In this document: one piece after another, positions 22,467 through 32,830 of the stretch
Layout: every line of letters starts with the position of its first letter
Numbering within the stretch: position 1 is the stretch's first letter
Assembly: GCF_019279795.1 (NCBI RefSeq)
Contig: NC_056732.1
Coordinates: forward strand, 1,076,842,083-1,076,906,082
Direction of reading: 5' to 3'
DNA length: 64,000 bases
Source: Protopterus annectens
Taxonomy: Eukaryota > Chordata > Ceratodontiformes > Protopteridae
Translations under genes and position numbers: made by a program
Notes under the pieces: model-generated
Database searches by the model: none
What the model saw: the letters and a program-made list of their open reading frames with translations, nothing else
What the model was told of the DNA's origin: nothing

Positions 22467-23915
22467 TTAAAGTGTGGATTGCTGCAAGCAGATGCGTGTC
22501 ATTCTTATGAATTGTGACTGTGGAATATTCCTGGCTATATGAGGTGGATGAAAGCTGGATGCATGGAGAAGGGAATTGTACTGTGGATATTTGTGAAATA
22601 CCTCAGTTCGTAAGGTATGATCAGTATTTCTGGTGATTAGGACATTAAGATATGTTATTTGTTCCAAATTGTAATTCACCGTGAATTGTAGGCCCCATTT
22701 ATTTTCATTAAAATAGCCCACAAATTCCAACAAATAATCCACATCCGATCTCCATACCATCCAGCAATCATCTAAAACCCTTCTCCAGATGTCCATTTCC
22801 GTCAGGTAAATGTTATGTGCATTGTCATAAATCAAATGTTTTTCAACATAAGCCATGAAAAGGTCTGCATAGATGGGGGCAAATGAAGCCCCCATTGCTA
22901 TTCCTTTTATTTGCCAATAACACTGTTTCTGGTAGAAAAAGACATTGTTAGTAAGGACATGTTCAGTGAGGCATATCAGAAAAGTATTAAAACCAGGTTG
23001 ATATAAATCCGATTTGTATAGCCAATATTCTATAGCTTCCAGACATGCCTCATGTGGTATATTGGTGTAAAGTGCACTGACATCAAGTGTACATAATAAC
23101 CATCCCTGTTCCAATTGTGTTTCAGAAATGATCTGTAGAAATTCAGTAGTGTCCTTGATTCTTGAACGGACCCATTTTAGTAGTGGCTGCAGAAATTTGG
23201 GGAGGAATTGTGAAAGGGGCTCAGTGATGGAACCTCTGCCCAATACAATCAGTCTGCCTGGTGGATTACAAGGATCCTTATGAATCTTGGGTAAAAAATA
23301 TATATATTGATTTATAGGATCTGACACTTTGAGATGATACATAATTGTATCAGAAATAATACCCTCCTGCCTGGCAGATAATAAAAGGTCATCAATTTGT
23401 TTTTTGAATCTAAATGTTGGATCCAAATGCATGTTAACATAATAGCTCCCATTAAGTTGTTTATGTGCTTCAGTTTCATATTGAGCCCAATTCATGACCA
23501 CAACAGCCTCACATTTATCAGCAGAGAGGATAACCAGATCATTGTTATTTTCTAGATCACGTAGGGCCTCAAGTTCAATCCCTGAGAGATTGTTAGCCTT
23601 ATAGCTCAACTCTCTAGGGTGGAAATGCAGATCTTTCAGTACACTTGTTTGAAATAGTCGAACATTGTGGCACATGGGTGGTACAAATTTGGACCTGTGG
23701 TAGGTGAAGACTCTATCAGAATCACAATCAGTAGATCCTTGAAAATGTAGCTTTAAATTCAAAAGTCTACAAAATGCTAACACATCCTGAGCTAAGTGAT
23801 CATCAAAAATGAAAAAACCCGGAATAAAGTTAAGACCTTTATTGAGTAAACTCATTTGTGTTTGTGACAAGGTAACATCAGAAATGTTTAGAACATTGTT
23901 ATTACATGTATTCAT
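22467..23915 (-). CDS. Penelope-like reverse transcriptase (interrupted from its endonuclease)
   Basis: A 482-codon open frame with the whole RT core of a Penelope-like element: Y-F-L-P-K-I-H-K-D-P, P-G-R-L-I-V-L-G-R-G-S-I-T-E-P-L-S-Q-F-L, motif A L-D-V-S-A-L-Y-T-N-I-P-H (Asp278), motif B G-I-A-M-G-A-S-F-A-P-I-Y-A-D-L, and motif C R-V-L-D-D-C-W (Asp382, Asp383). These RTs are related to telomerase RT. All three catalytic aspartates are present. Its ATG overlaps the stop of the N-terminal ORF as ATGA (23915-23912), so the two may be joined by reinitiation or frameshifting, or a former single frame was broken here. It ends early, before the GIY-YIG domain. Confidence 0.88.
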   Translation of the reverse strand: MNTCNNNVLNISDVTLSQTQMSLLNKGLNFIPGFFIFDDHLAQDVLAFCRLLNLKLHFQGSTDCDSDRVFTYHRSKFVPPMCHNVRLFQTSVLKDLHFHPRELSYKANNLSGIELEALRDLENNNDLVILSADKCEAVVVMNWAQYETEAHKQLNGSYYVNMHLDPTFRFKKQIDDLLLSARQEGIISDTIMYHLKVSDPINQYIYFLPKIHKDPCNPPGRLIVLGRGSITEPLSQFLPKFLQPLLKWVRSRIKDTTEFLQIISETQLEQGWLLCTLDVSALYTNIPHEACLEAIEYWLYKSDLYQPGFNTFLICLTEHVLTNNVFFYQKQCYWQIKGIAMGASFAPIYADLFMAYVEKHLIYDNAHNIYLTEMDIWRRVLDDCWMVWRSDVDYLLEFVGYFNENKWGLQFTVNYNLEQITYLNVLITRNTDHTLRTEVFHKYPQYNSLLHASSFHPPHIARNIPQSQFIRMTRICLQQSTL

Positions 23916-24574
23916 TTCTGAATTAACAGTTTCAACAACCCCTCCATGTTGTCTATTTTTGGAGGGTTTTCTCCCTGCTCTTTTGTAGTGGGACCTAAAG
24001 AGGGTGTGGTGTATCTTCTTTTTGGGGTAGGTGAGTCTGAGGCCTGTTGTATGTCCAAGTCCATGGCTGATGAAGTGTCATCTGTTGATGTCTCAATACC
24101 AGCCAGGCATTTTTTAAGAATAAATCTGGGACGTTTCCTTTTGGTTACCCTAGTGTTACCCTCTTCAAATCTAACATGTTTATTATAACTGAATGGGTTT
24201 CCCCTTTCATAATTAGTTTTATCCCACTGAAATCTGTGGACTTTCCTCTCATGTAACTGTTGTTCCAAAGCGAGGAGGTCTTTGTTTAATTTACTAAGAC
24301 CCATGACATAAAAAGGTTGTCCCTCAAAGATTTTTGTTTCCTCACATAACTTAGTAATATCCTCAATGTCCCTGTCTATAGTTCTATCATGATAATTGGC
24401 TACTGCTTCCACAAAAGCCATAGATGTTTGTTGCTGTATAGAAGCCCACAGCTTTGCCAATTCCGCATCTATCTCATTAACAAGTGGTTGTGTCCTTACT
24501 CTCAGCCTTCTTGGTGAGATGCCTTTGGCCAAATAAGCTTTGAAAAGCCTGGAATGCCAAACATTGGATCTCAA
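23912..24574 (-). CDS. Penelope-like N-terminal ORF
   Basis: A 220-codon frame just upstream of the RT. It opens with S-R-L-F-K-A-Y-L-A-K-G-I-S-P-R-R-L-R-V, then a helical charged stretch, H-R-F-Q-W-D-K-T-N-Y-E-R-G, a Lys/Arg-rich patch (T-K-R-K-R-P-R-F), and an acidic/Ser tail. This wording is what I know from uncharacterised N-terminal regions of amphibian and fish Penelope-like proteins. Its exact function is unknown; the basic patch suggests RNA binding or nuclear import. It ends ...L-L-I-Q-K and overlaps the RT ORF by four bases. A longer upstream frame (24902-24477) overlaps in another frame, so the true start is unsure. Confidence 0.65.
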   Translation of the reverse strand: MRSNVWHSRLFKAYLAKGISPRRLRVRTQPLVNEIDAELAKLWASIQQQTSMAFVEAVANYHDRTIDRDIEDITKLCEETKIFEGQPFYVMGLSKLNKDLLALEQQLHERKVHRFQWDKTNYERGNPFSYNKHVRFEEGNTRVTKRKRPRFILKKCLAGIETSTDDTSSAMDLDIQQASDSPTPKRRYTTPSLGPTTKEQGENPPKIDNMEGLLKLLIQK

Positions 24575-24761
24575 GGATCTCGTACTTTCTTAATTTCTGA
24601 AATAATGCTGCACAGACATTCTCTGGTCCCCGAATAGTAGTCCTAATATCCCCTTGGTTATTGTTACCTATACCAAATACACCCAAATCCTCCCTATCAG
24701 CAGATAGTCCTGTTAATATTTTAGTTAGATCCATATTCAGTAGATACACAATCGGATATAA

Positions 24762-24763
<2 letters not shown>

Positions 24764-24815
<52 letters not shown>
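24764..24815. repeat. (AT)n microsatellite inside Penelope-like leader
   Basis: About 52 bases of pure alternating T/A just upstream of the N-terminal ORF. Confidence 0.95.
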
Positions 24816-24818
<3 letters not shown>

Positions 24819-24899
24819 GCCAAAAGATGCACACTGAATATATATCCAATATAGTAAGTTGCTGATTGGCGGAGAAAAAACAACTGAACTATTACTTGG

Positions 24900-26840
24900 C
24901 AAAAAACCCTTTATATTTATTTTATTGCTATTGATCTATATACCAACACTCTAATTCAAAAAAATATATAACAGTTCAAAAACTCTTTATAACGTTCCTT
25001 TCAGACATAAATCCTTGTTCCTTTAATCAAATATGGACCATAATAGCCCTTGTCACAAAATTCCAAATAAGCATTAGTTTGGCAATGCTATGTCCATAAA
25101 ACATCCATTAAAAATGAATGGCATCAATTTAGGAGCAATAATCGTAAAAGCCGCTCTATTGATATCCACACTTATGTAATAATATATTTTGCAAATATGT
25201 GAACCATAATAGCCCTTGCCAATAAGTCCCAATACTGTTGTTCCATTAACCTGGGTAGTGCAATGTCCACAATAAATGTATATTGCTGAATATACCAAAA
25301 ACACCATCCATTTATTAATAAGAATGGGCCATCATGGTTAATGCTAGGTGATAATATAATTTGGGCAATGCTACGTCCACCTCAAAATATGGCATAACCA
25401 ACCACCATATAACACTATATTTCAAAACAACTTAATCCGTTGGTATAAGGTCAAACATAGAAACATTAAACAGTTAGCCAGTATGTTTTGCATCTGCCAC
25501 CCAGATCTGATCATCCAAGGAGTGTACCCTATGACTAAATCAATAAACCGCAATATCAGGACTAAAAATTTGCTTATACCTTTACCATAGGGTCCCCAAA
25601 ATCCTGTTTACATCTAGAATTGTTAGAGCTTATTGTTAGGTCAAAACAATATGTATATCTAGTTAGTCCCGTATGTTCATATATGTTTCCAAAAACCATA
25701 TTATAAAATTTTACAATCATAAGCATGGACCAAACAATCGCCCCCTCATCAGTCATAGTGTAGACAAGTCTATCGTTCAATACCTTATGTATGGTAGGTA
25801 GTTATAAACATTCATTTAGCAGAAACATTTTTGTAAATAAATGCACAATCACAAAGCATTGCTGGTACATATAACAAGAATATATAAATAAGTCACCTTA
25901 TGTCCATATAGTGTAGATTAGTTTATAACCTTAATAAACATGTTATGTCCCTTGATAAGAAGGAAGAAGGAACATATAAAATGGCAGTTAAACAAAAATA
26001 AACCCAATCTACCCATCAGTTAGAAAAGTCCGTAACATATAGGCAAGATGCCCCCATAGCTCTCTGTGGTGACTTGGTAGTTAGTAAACATGTAGAAAAC
26101 AAAATTATAAATCAATAAAAGTCAATTGCATCCAGTGAGGATATCAGCCAAATTCCAACAGCCTAGAAATCCTTCGTCGTAAACCCTCTGCCAGAATGTT
26201 GACAAATAGTCCCAAAATGAACCACAAGCAAATTGGTAGATCCACTATTGCAGTAAAAATGTAAATGAATCCAAAAAACAAAATTCAACAACCAAATGTT
26301 CACCTTAGATACGTAGTGTTTGTTCCGGTGTTCCCTGTAAGATGGCGATTGTGCAACACAACCCCAGTCTACCCATCAGTCAGAAAAACACATAACATAT
26401 AGGCAAATTCCCCCACAGGTCCCTTTAGTTACCAAGTGGTAGATGTAAATGTAAAAAAAAACAGAACTATAAGCTGATGAGAGTCAATTACATCTCATGG
26501 GGATATTGACCAAACCTCAGCAACATAGAGCACCTCTGTCACGTTAAACGATGATCCCTTTCCTAAAATGTTGACGAACAGTCCCAAAAGTGAACCGCCA
26601 GCAGATAGACCAGGAAATGTAGAAAAAGATGTACATTAATCCAAAAAACAAAATCCAACAGCCAAATGTTCTCCTTGAGCTCATAGTGAAGATCTCGGCA
26701 TTCCTGTAGACCAAAAATGGTGTCTGAATGTTCAGCCCCATCCCACGAGTGCAGTGTAAACCTCAATAATAGTCCAAACAAAATCCCCTACAGTCAGCAG
26801 TGTAGTATTAGATGGAGGCAACCAGATTACTCACAAAATA
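24900..26840 (-). repeat. Penelope-like leader with internal tandem repeats
   Basis: A non-coding 5' region with two repeat orders. A unit of roughly 360 bases occurs twice (word ACCCATCAGT at 26011 and 26371; AACCAAATGTTCACC near 26291 against CAGCCAAATGTTCTCC near 26660). At 25020-25440 a shorter degenerate unit recurs (CCATAATAGCCCTTG at 25038 and 25203; GGCAATGCTATGTCCA at 25080, with variants near 25255 and 25365). Repeated leaders fit the pseudo-LTR arrangement known for Penelope-like elements. Confidence 0.65.
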
Positions 26841-26880
26841 AAGCCCGACCCTTCGAAGGTTATCATCAGAGTAGATATAT
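26830..26880 (-). ncRNA. Degenerate hammerhead-like motif at Penelope-like 5' edge
   Basis: The minus strand has an intact CTGATGA (plus TCATCAG near 26863-26869) followed by a CCTTCGAAGG hairpin in the place of stem II. The GAAA expected after it reads CGGGC, so the core is lost. Confidence 0.35.
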
Positions 26881-26897
26881 TGAAATAAGCAATTGCA

Positions 26898-27706
26898 ATT
26901 AAGCCATGATAAAGGACAGATTGTTATCCCAGGGATAAAAATTCAATGGGGGATATTCCAGGGTGACTCTCTGTCACCATTGCTATTCTGCCTTGGCCAT
27001 TAATCCATTAAGCTGTTTACTTAACAGCTTAGGCCATGGCTACAATTTGGCTCCTAGGAAACAACAAAGTCTAATGACTTATCATCTTCTCTTTGTCAAT
27101 GATTTAAAACTGTATAGATAATCAGACGAGGAACTGAAAGCACAGCTGCAGGTTGTCAAAACTTTTTCAGATGATATTAGAATGTAATTTGGTTTTGAAA
27201 AATGTGCAAAAGAAACCTTTAAAGCAAGAAAACTGCAGCACCAGGAAAACATCAGTTTGAGACAAGAATGTGATATAAAAGAAATTGAGCAAGTGGGAGT
27301 GTATAAATACTTCGGAATTGATGAAGGATCAGCAATAAAACAAATGCAAACAAAACTCAGTAATGAATACTTTAGAAGACTTAAATTAATCCTGAGAACA
27401 GCATTGACATCTAGGAACAAGATCCAAGTTATAAATCAATTTGCTCTTCCTGTCCTAACGTACAGTTATGGAGTGATTGACTGGCCCCAAAAAGTGTTGG
27501 ATAGATTAGATATTAAAACAATAAGGATGCTTTATGCTCACCAAATGATTTATAAAAATCAGTGTATACCAAGATTATATAGTCCCCGTTCTGAAGTAGG
27601 GATGGGCCTCCTTGAAAGTGATTCCATGTATAGATCTGCAATCGTGGGACTCCACACGTCTACTGACCTCACAAGATCCAAACATAGTGAAAGTTTTGAA
27701 ACATGA
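26898..27706 (+). pseudogene. R4-like LINE, RT motif B to thumb
   Basis: Directly after the target duplication the frame reads I-K-I-Q-W-G-I-F-Q-G-D-S-L-S-P-L-L-F-C (motif B). Motif C near 27090 reads F-V-N-D-L-K-L-Y, where the family has D-D, so the first catalytic Asp has become Asn. A stop follows within a few codons. From 27257 a 149-codon open stretch gives the thumb: G-V-Y-K-Y-F-G-I-D-E-G, N-Q-F-A-L-P-V-L-T-Y-S-Y-G-V-I-D-W and L-Y-S-P-R-S-E-V-G-M-G-L-L. Confidence 0.78.
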
Positions 27707-28024
27707 GAAGAATACATCTAAGATGACTTCTCTGCTTAATTTAGCAGAAGCATATTGACGTCAAGCAGGAATGGAAATCAAACCAGAAGTAGATAAAAAA
27801 CAGGCAGCAACTTTATGTGCCAAAAAACAAAAGAAAGAATATATTTAGGACCAGTTTAGAAGACAAGAAATGTTTAAAAAACATAAATATAGTTGCAAGT
27901 ATAGAAAACTTCTGGAAGAGCCTCGTGTTGATCAAGAATGACTGCAGGAATGTTTAAGGAGAGGCAAATTTAAACGAAGAAATGAAAGGTTAATACTGGC
28001 AGCCCAAGATAGTGGGTTACATAC

Positions 28025-28535
28025 ATGTTGGTTTACAAAGTCCATGTGGAAGAAACAAACAAATATAGGTTTTGTAAAACCAAATTGGAAACAGTCACAT
28101 ACCTTGTTGCTGGTTGTGACACACTAATGGCAGTAGAACTGTATGCTGAAAGGCATAATAATGTGGCGAGACTGTTGCACTGGAGATTGTGCAAATATTA
28201 TGGTATCGAAGTAGCTGAAAAACACTGGAAACATGAGCCACAAAGCATCATAGAAAATGATGAAGTTTATATCACATGGGATTACCCATTACCAACAGTT
28301 CAAAAGATAGATGCTAGAAAACCAAATATAGTGGTTCAAGAATAGAAGACAAGAGTAGCATTGATCATTGAAATCACCACACCCAGTGACTACAGTGTCT
28401 TGCGTACAGAGAAATACAAAGTCATAAAATATCAGGATCTGCAGGCAGAAACAAGAGTAATGTGGAAGAAATATACCCAGACAGTTCCAATAGTTGTAGG
28501 AGCAATGGGTCTTAAAAGAATCTACAATTGTATTT
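28025..28535 (+). pseudogene. R4-like LINE, zinc knuckle and restriction-like endonuclease remnant
   Basis: Y-R-F-C-K-T-K-L-E-T-V-T-Y-L-V-A-G-C stands where R2/R4-type LINEs have C-x-x-C...H...C; the first Cys and the His both read Tyr here, so the knuckle is eroded. After W-K-H-E-P-Q-S-I-I-E-N comes K-P-N-I-V-V-Q-E, stop, then A-L-I-I-E-I-T-T-P-S and K-V-I-K-Y-Q-D-L. This corresponds to the P-D...D/E-x-K core of the restriction-like endonuclease, with the first Asp changed to Asn. Confidence 0.68.
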
Positions 28536-28640
28536 AGATATGTTACCAATCCATGTAACTCCATACGAATTGCAGATGGAGTCATTACTGGGCACATTGC
28601 GGGTGCTCTGAAGAGCACTTTTGGCTGACATCAAAGATTG

Positions 28641-29670
28641 AAACAATGCTAATTTCATGAACTTTAATTGTACTTTGACTTAGGAATGGGGTCCATTCCC
28701 GTCATGGTATTAGAAATCCAAAGACTTGGAGAAATTAGAAAAAAAGCCAGAAACCACATAACACATGCATCCTTGTGTGCCCATACTGTGCTTTGACAGG
28801 TACCACACAAGTAGCTGGAGTGCACGTGGTAGCAATTAGACAGTATGACCTGCCTGACTGGTGAAGTGTACCCACAGTGGAAGCAAAGGAGTATTGGTCA
28901 TGGAAAAAACATTGACTCCAGTGTGTGGAGACAGTGGGATTACCCACATGCCTGTCCAACGTGCCATTGAAATTAGCCATGCACAGAAATCCTTCATGTA
29001 CCTCATCATGCAGGACACACACTACACCTATAATCACTGCTGTGGCAGTGGTAGTATCTCCCTGTGTCTGGATAACTGCCCTGCTCATCTATGGGGTAAT
29101 TCCCATTGTGGAACCCATCTCAATCAAAGACTTAGAGTTATGGTGGTGACAACCACTGGCCTGCCTCTTCTGACCCCTGTCCCTGCACTCTGCTCATTTC
29201 AGATGTATGAGCAGGGACAACTACAGTAGCTGTGATGGGCATAACCTCTTCTTTTATGGGTTCAGCTGTGGTGGGGATGGGTTGCAAAAGCAGCAGAGCT
29301 GTGACACTGGACATGGATGGTAGTGCGCCCCTACAGTCACTTTTGCCACCAGCAGCATTGTACCTAAAGACTGTGCTATCTCAATGCTGTCATCACCATC
29401 AGTATTTATGCAACCCTAACTTCAGGGATATCCTATTCCATGATGAAGAACCCTATAACTACAGCACATGCGATGCAAGCTAGATAAATTCTCTTGTGTG
29501 ACTTTACAAATAGGTATCAATCCCACCACTCGATGATGCACCCACGTTACATATCACTGCCATACAAAGAATGTAAACAGATATACATGCCATTGTGTCT
29601 GCATCCCAGATATGTCTGTAGAGGAATGATGGTGTAGCTGAGCATCCTTGAGATTAAAGTGATAACAATC
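28641..29670. other. No firmly identified feature
   Basis: Several overlapping frames exist on both strands, which reflects low stop density and not a clear gene. Part may belong to the DNA-transposon remnant that follows, but I see no DDE motif. Confidence 0.4.
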
Positions 29671-29677
29671 TGGTACA

Positions 29678-30060
29678 TCACCAGCAGAGACACAGGAAGG
29701 ACCATCTAGCTTGGCACTGACATATGTATAGGTCTCTGCCAGGCGTCAACATCATTTCTGTCTCCCCAGTCAGGGACAACATTACCTCCTCGGTGGCAGT
29801 CATGGTGATCTGTAATGACAACCCCCCCCATGCATAGACATACTTCCTGCACAGTGGCACAAGCTTTCTGTTTGGCATGAGAGATCACATTGGTGACCCT
29901 TTGCTGGACGTGACAGACTTCCTTCTTGTGAACACTGACAGCAACAATGTCTGCCACCAGCTCATGCTACACATGGTCAGGGAAAGCCCACTTACTTTTA
30001 TCTGTCACTGGAGTACTACATCTATGCTCACAGAATCCCTGCAGTGTGACATTTATCTCT
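29678..30060 (-). pseudogene. Possible Harbinger-type Myb/SANT-like protein remnant
   Basis: Minus-strand wording L-V-A-D-I-V-A-V-S-V-H-K-K-E-V-C-H-V-Q-Q-R-V (to about 29870), then after a frameshift M-T-A-T-E-E-V-M-L-S-L-T-G-E-T-E. It resembles the trihelix/Myb-like partner protein of PIF/Harbinger transposons (W-x-D-I...A-K-Q-K, then a Gly patch and L-T-A-T-E-E). No Harbinger transposase or terminal repeats were recognised nearby. Low certainty. Confidence 0.35.
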
Positions 30061-30139
30061 GCCTAGAAGAACATCTCTATGTACTTCCTTTCATTTGGTA
30101 CCATTTCACAACTGTAAATAAGGGCATAGAGCTATGACT

Positions 30140-31185
30140 AGTGAACAGTCATTCCTTATGTTGAACTTCTATTAGGGTGTGCACATACCAAAGTTGTGTC
30201 TGTGTCACTATTAGGTGCAACCCTACCATAACATACTATCACAGGACAGATCTTCGTAGCACCTCAGTAGGGCAGAATGGGGCAAACTGTGTAGTGGCAT
30301 TCACTCTGCCAGCAGAGTATGCATATTTTTGTCCAGTAAAGCATGGCCATTATATCCCCTGTATACAAACACCAGCCCAGTATCAGTTAATCTGTGTTCT
30401 GTTCCCACTTAAAAAATTGTCCACTGCATTCTGTATATGATGCAAATACACTGACAGTATTCATTGCAACACAGTCCTTTTGGTCAGTGCTGCATAAAAG
30501 AGGTCTTTGTGCACGTCACACAGCCCACAGCCAATATTTAAGTGGGATAACACTGCCCACACCTAATACTCAGTCCCAGCCTTTCACTGTTGTAACACAT
30601 CCTGTACACATTACACAACTGCCCATAAGTGGCTTTGGAATGCCCCAAAATCTGCTTTTTAAGCTGTTGGTCCCCAGACCTGCATATGACATGTGCTCCC
30701 TTATTCCATCACGTTACACTGTTCTGCAATCTGTAAAGCAATGTGATAATGTAGTACACAGCTCGCCTATAAACCATCCTGTGCTATCACCTCTGTCAAC
30801 AGGAAGATGTGGAGCAGTGTCACTGTAGCAGTTAGAAAACAGCAATAAGATTAATACGCATTCTTCCCGTATGTCACTGTTCCATGTCAATGTATCACAG
30901 CAGCTGTAGCATTGTCTTTCTACTCTACAAGTTTTTCTGTAGCCACTTCTATTTTGTTACTGTTTGCAAATTCTGTCACATGATGAGCACTGTAATGGCT
31001 GTGGCTTTTTTATGGCACAATTTACAGTGATGTAATAGCTGTATATATTTTAGATACCTGCAATATTGCCTAGTTTTGCAGTGCTGTTACTTATTTTAAA
31101 CATTACATATGGCTTTTATATGCCTACTGTAGCACATACCTGGTAATGCAGGATGACCTGTTCTACCACTCTTCATACCTGTAGG
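30140..31185. other. No recognisable feature
   Basis: Low stop density on + but no motifs. It directly precedes the 42-bp array. Confidence 0.4.
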
Positions 31186-31695
31186 AATTATCACCACTGC
31201 CACGGTAATGATAACAAGCCTTGTAGTATTTGTCACCACTGCCACAGTAATGATATCGAGCCTTGTAGAAAATATCACCACTGCCGCAGTAATGATAACA
31301 AGCCTTGTAGTAATTTTCACCACTGCCACAGTAATGATAACAAGCCTTGCAGGAAATATCACCACTGCCGTGGTAATGATAACAAGCCTTGTAGTAACTG
31401 TCACCACTGCCACAGTAATGATAACGAGTCTATTAGAAATTGTCACCACTACCACGGTAATGATAACAAGTTTTGTAGGAATTGTCACTACTACCACAGT
31501 AATGATAACGAGCGTTGTAGGAATTGTCACCACTACCACGGTAATAACAAGCCTTGTAGGAATTGTCACCACTACCACAGTAATGATAATGAGCCTTATA
31601 GGAATTGTCACTACTATCATGGTAATGATAATGGGCGTTGTAGGAATTGTCACCACTGCTGCAGTAACAATAACAGGCCTTGCAATAGTGGGTGT
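31186..31695. repeat. 42-bp minisatellite, about 12 copies, frame-preserving
   Basis: The unit is like CACCACTGCCACAGTAATGA followed by TAACAAGCCTTGTAGTAATTGT. Because 42 is a multiple of 3, frames stay open on both strands as 14-residue repeats (for example T-T-A-x-V-M-I-T-S-L-V-V). One unit has lost three bases and keeps the frame. I do not call a gene: three frames are open at once, which array structure alone explains. Confidence 0.92.
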
Positions 31696-31699
31696 CATA

Positions 31700-32508
31700 C
31701 TCTATGTTGGACATGAGTGTTTGCCTTCCTGCATTACCATGTCCATGACTGTTCTTGTGCCATCCATACATGGTGCTATAGTCTCCCAGACCAGAAGTAC
31801 TGATCCACTGGCCATACAAACTCCTCTGCCAGTGCTAGTTATACCAGGCATACTACAGAGGTACATTAGACAGGCTTACAGCTGTTGTTGTTTATTGGCA
31901 ACTATCCTATTCCATGTTACTTAACTGCCACCAGGTGGCTGTGGCATGTATTCATGGCATTTTGGCTTCTGTAGTTATGTCCACTTGTCATGATTACCAT
32001 TTTACCATTTAGGCCATAGAGGCACTGTCTAGTAGGCAAGTCTAACACCTGATTGTCTCTCCTTTGAGATGACATTTACCACATGATTTTTTTCAAGAGA
32101 GCTCCCAAGGCTCATGTGATCACTGTTTGCAACACATATACTACACACAAGGTGACTGGTTAGGCAACATTTAACCTTGATCCTTGTGGGACTGCCTGAG
32201 GTAGGAATATGTTGTATTTTGTTTACTTTTGCATAGTTAATAGTGTTTTACATCTCCAGGAACCCTTATGCCACACAGTGTCATACACATTAATGATTAG
32301 TGTTTTTGCTTTTGTACCTCTTGCTTTATCATTATCCTTTTTATGTTTTGTTTCTAGTTTTTGCTTTGGATATCTCCATTTATGTTCATTTTTTTGCAGT
32401 GTCTGCCATAGCTGTGGATATGGTGCAGCAGTGGCCACCACATTGGCCACCTGATATGATATGACCTGCTGGGTCTTCAGCTGTCTCCAGGCCAGCTTCC
32501 CTGCAAGG
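31700..32508. other. No recognisable feature
   Basis: The long + frame running out of the 42-bp array ends at 31924 without a known domain; nothing else stands out. Confidence 0.4.
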
Positions 32509-32830
32509 CATACCTCTCAAATGTCCATATATTTGCAGACTGTCCAGATTTTTGCCTCTTATTTTTAGTCTGTTCCTCATAAAATTTGCTGTTTTCTGGG
32601 ACATCATTGAGGACTGAAGTCACTAAATAATACTAAATAGGAACAGACATTTTAGTTTCGGACTTCATATCCTTCAGAAAATATATAATAATGTACAAAC
32701 TGTCATTCTAGCAACTTTCAAAGTTTATAGGAGAAATATTTAAAATCTGTCACTATTTATGAGCCTTTGTCCCTCCCCCATTTTTTCTGTCTTTGACCAG
32801 ATTTCTTGCACTGAGGGGTTTAGAGCTATG
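32509..32830 (+). mobile_element. MITE-like repeat, family 1, copy 2
   Basis: Starts CATACCTCTCAAATGTCC and ends TTTAGAGCTATG, an eroded inverted repeat. It aligns with 33699-34019 in the same orientation and with 13937-14255 in reverse. Confidence 0.7.

Larger units (their letters stand above)
21463..26888 (-). mobile_element. Penelope-like element, essentially full length, nested
   Basis: Minus-strand order: hammerhead-like remnant at the 5' edge (26840-26875), a long non-coding repeat-rich leader (24760-26840), N-terminal ORF (24574-23912), RT ORF (23915-22467), GIY-YIG piece (22311-21760), and a 3' region with a hammerhead-like fold (21606-21560). The 9-base word GCAATTGCA flanks it (21454-21462 and 26889-26897). 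Joining the flanks restores the host R4-like frame, which fixes both ends. Frameshifts after the RT make this copy defective. Confidence 0.9.
26898..28640 (+). mobile_element. R4/Dong-like RLE-type LINE, right part
   Basis: It continues the LINE broken at 21462. Contents: RT motif B onward (26898-27250), thumb (27257-27706), a decayed linker (27707-28020), a zinc-knuckle remnant and the restriction-like endonuclease (28025-28530), then a short 3' UTR. The 3' end near 28640 is judged by loss of family wording. Confidence 0.75.

Noticed and set aside
23946..24188. 80-codon plus-strand frame
   Set aside because: Antisense shadow of the Penelope-like N-terminal ORF.
28735..29229. 117- to 122-codon frames on both strands
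   Set aside because: They overlap each other on opposite strands and none has a known motif; at most part of a decayed transposon.
31208..31924. 238-codon frame on + as a gene
   Set aside because: The open frame is mostly the 42-bp array. The opposite strand and a second + frame are open over the same stretch, and the unique tail has no known domain.
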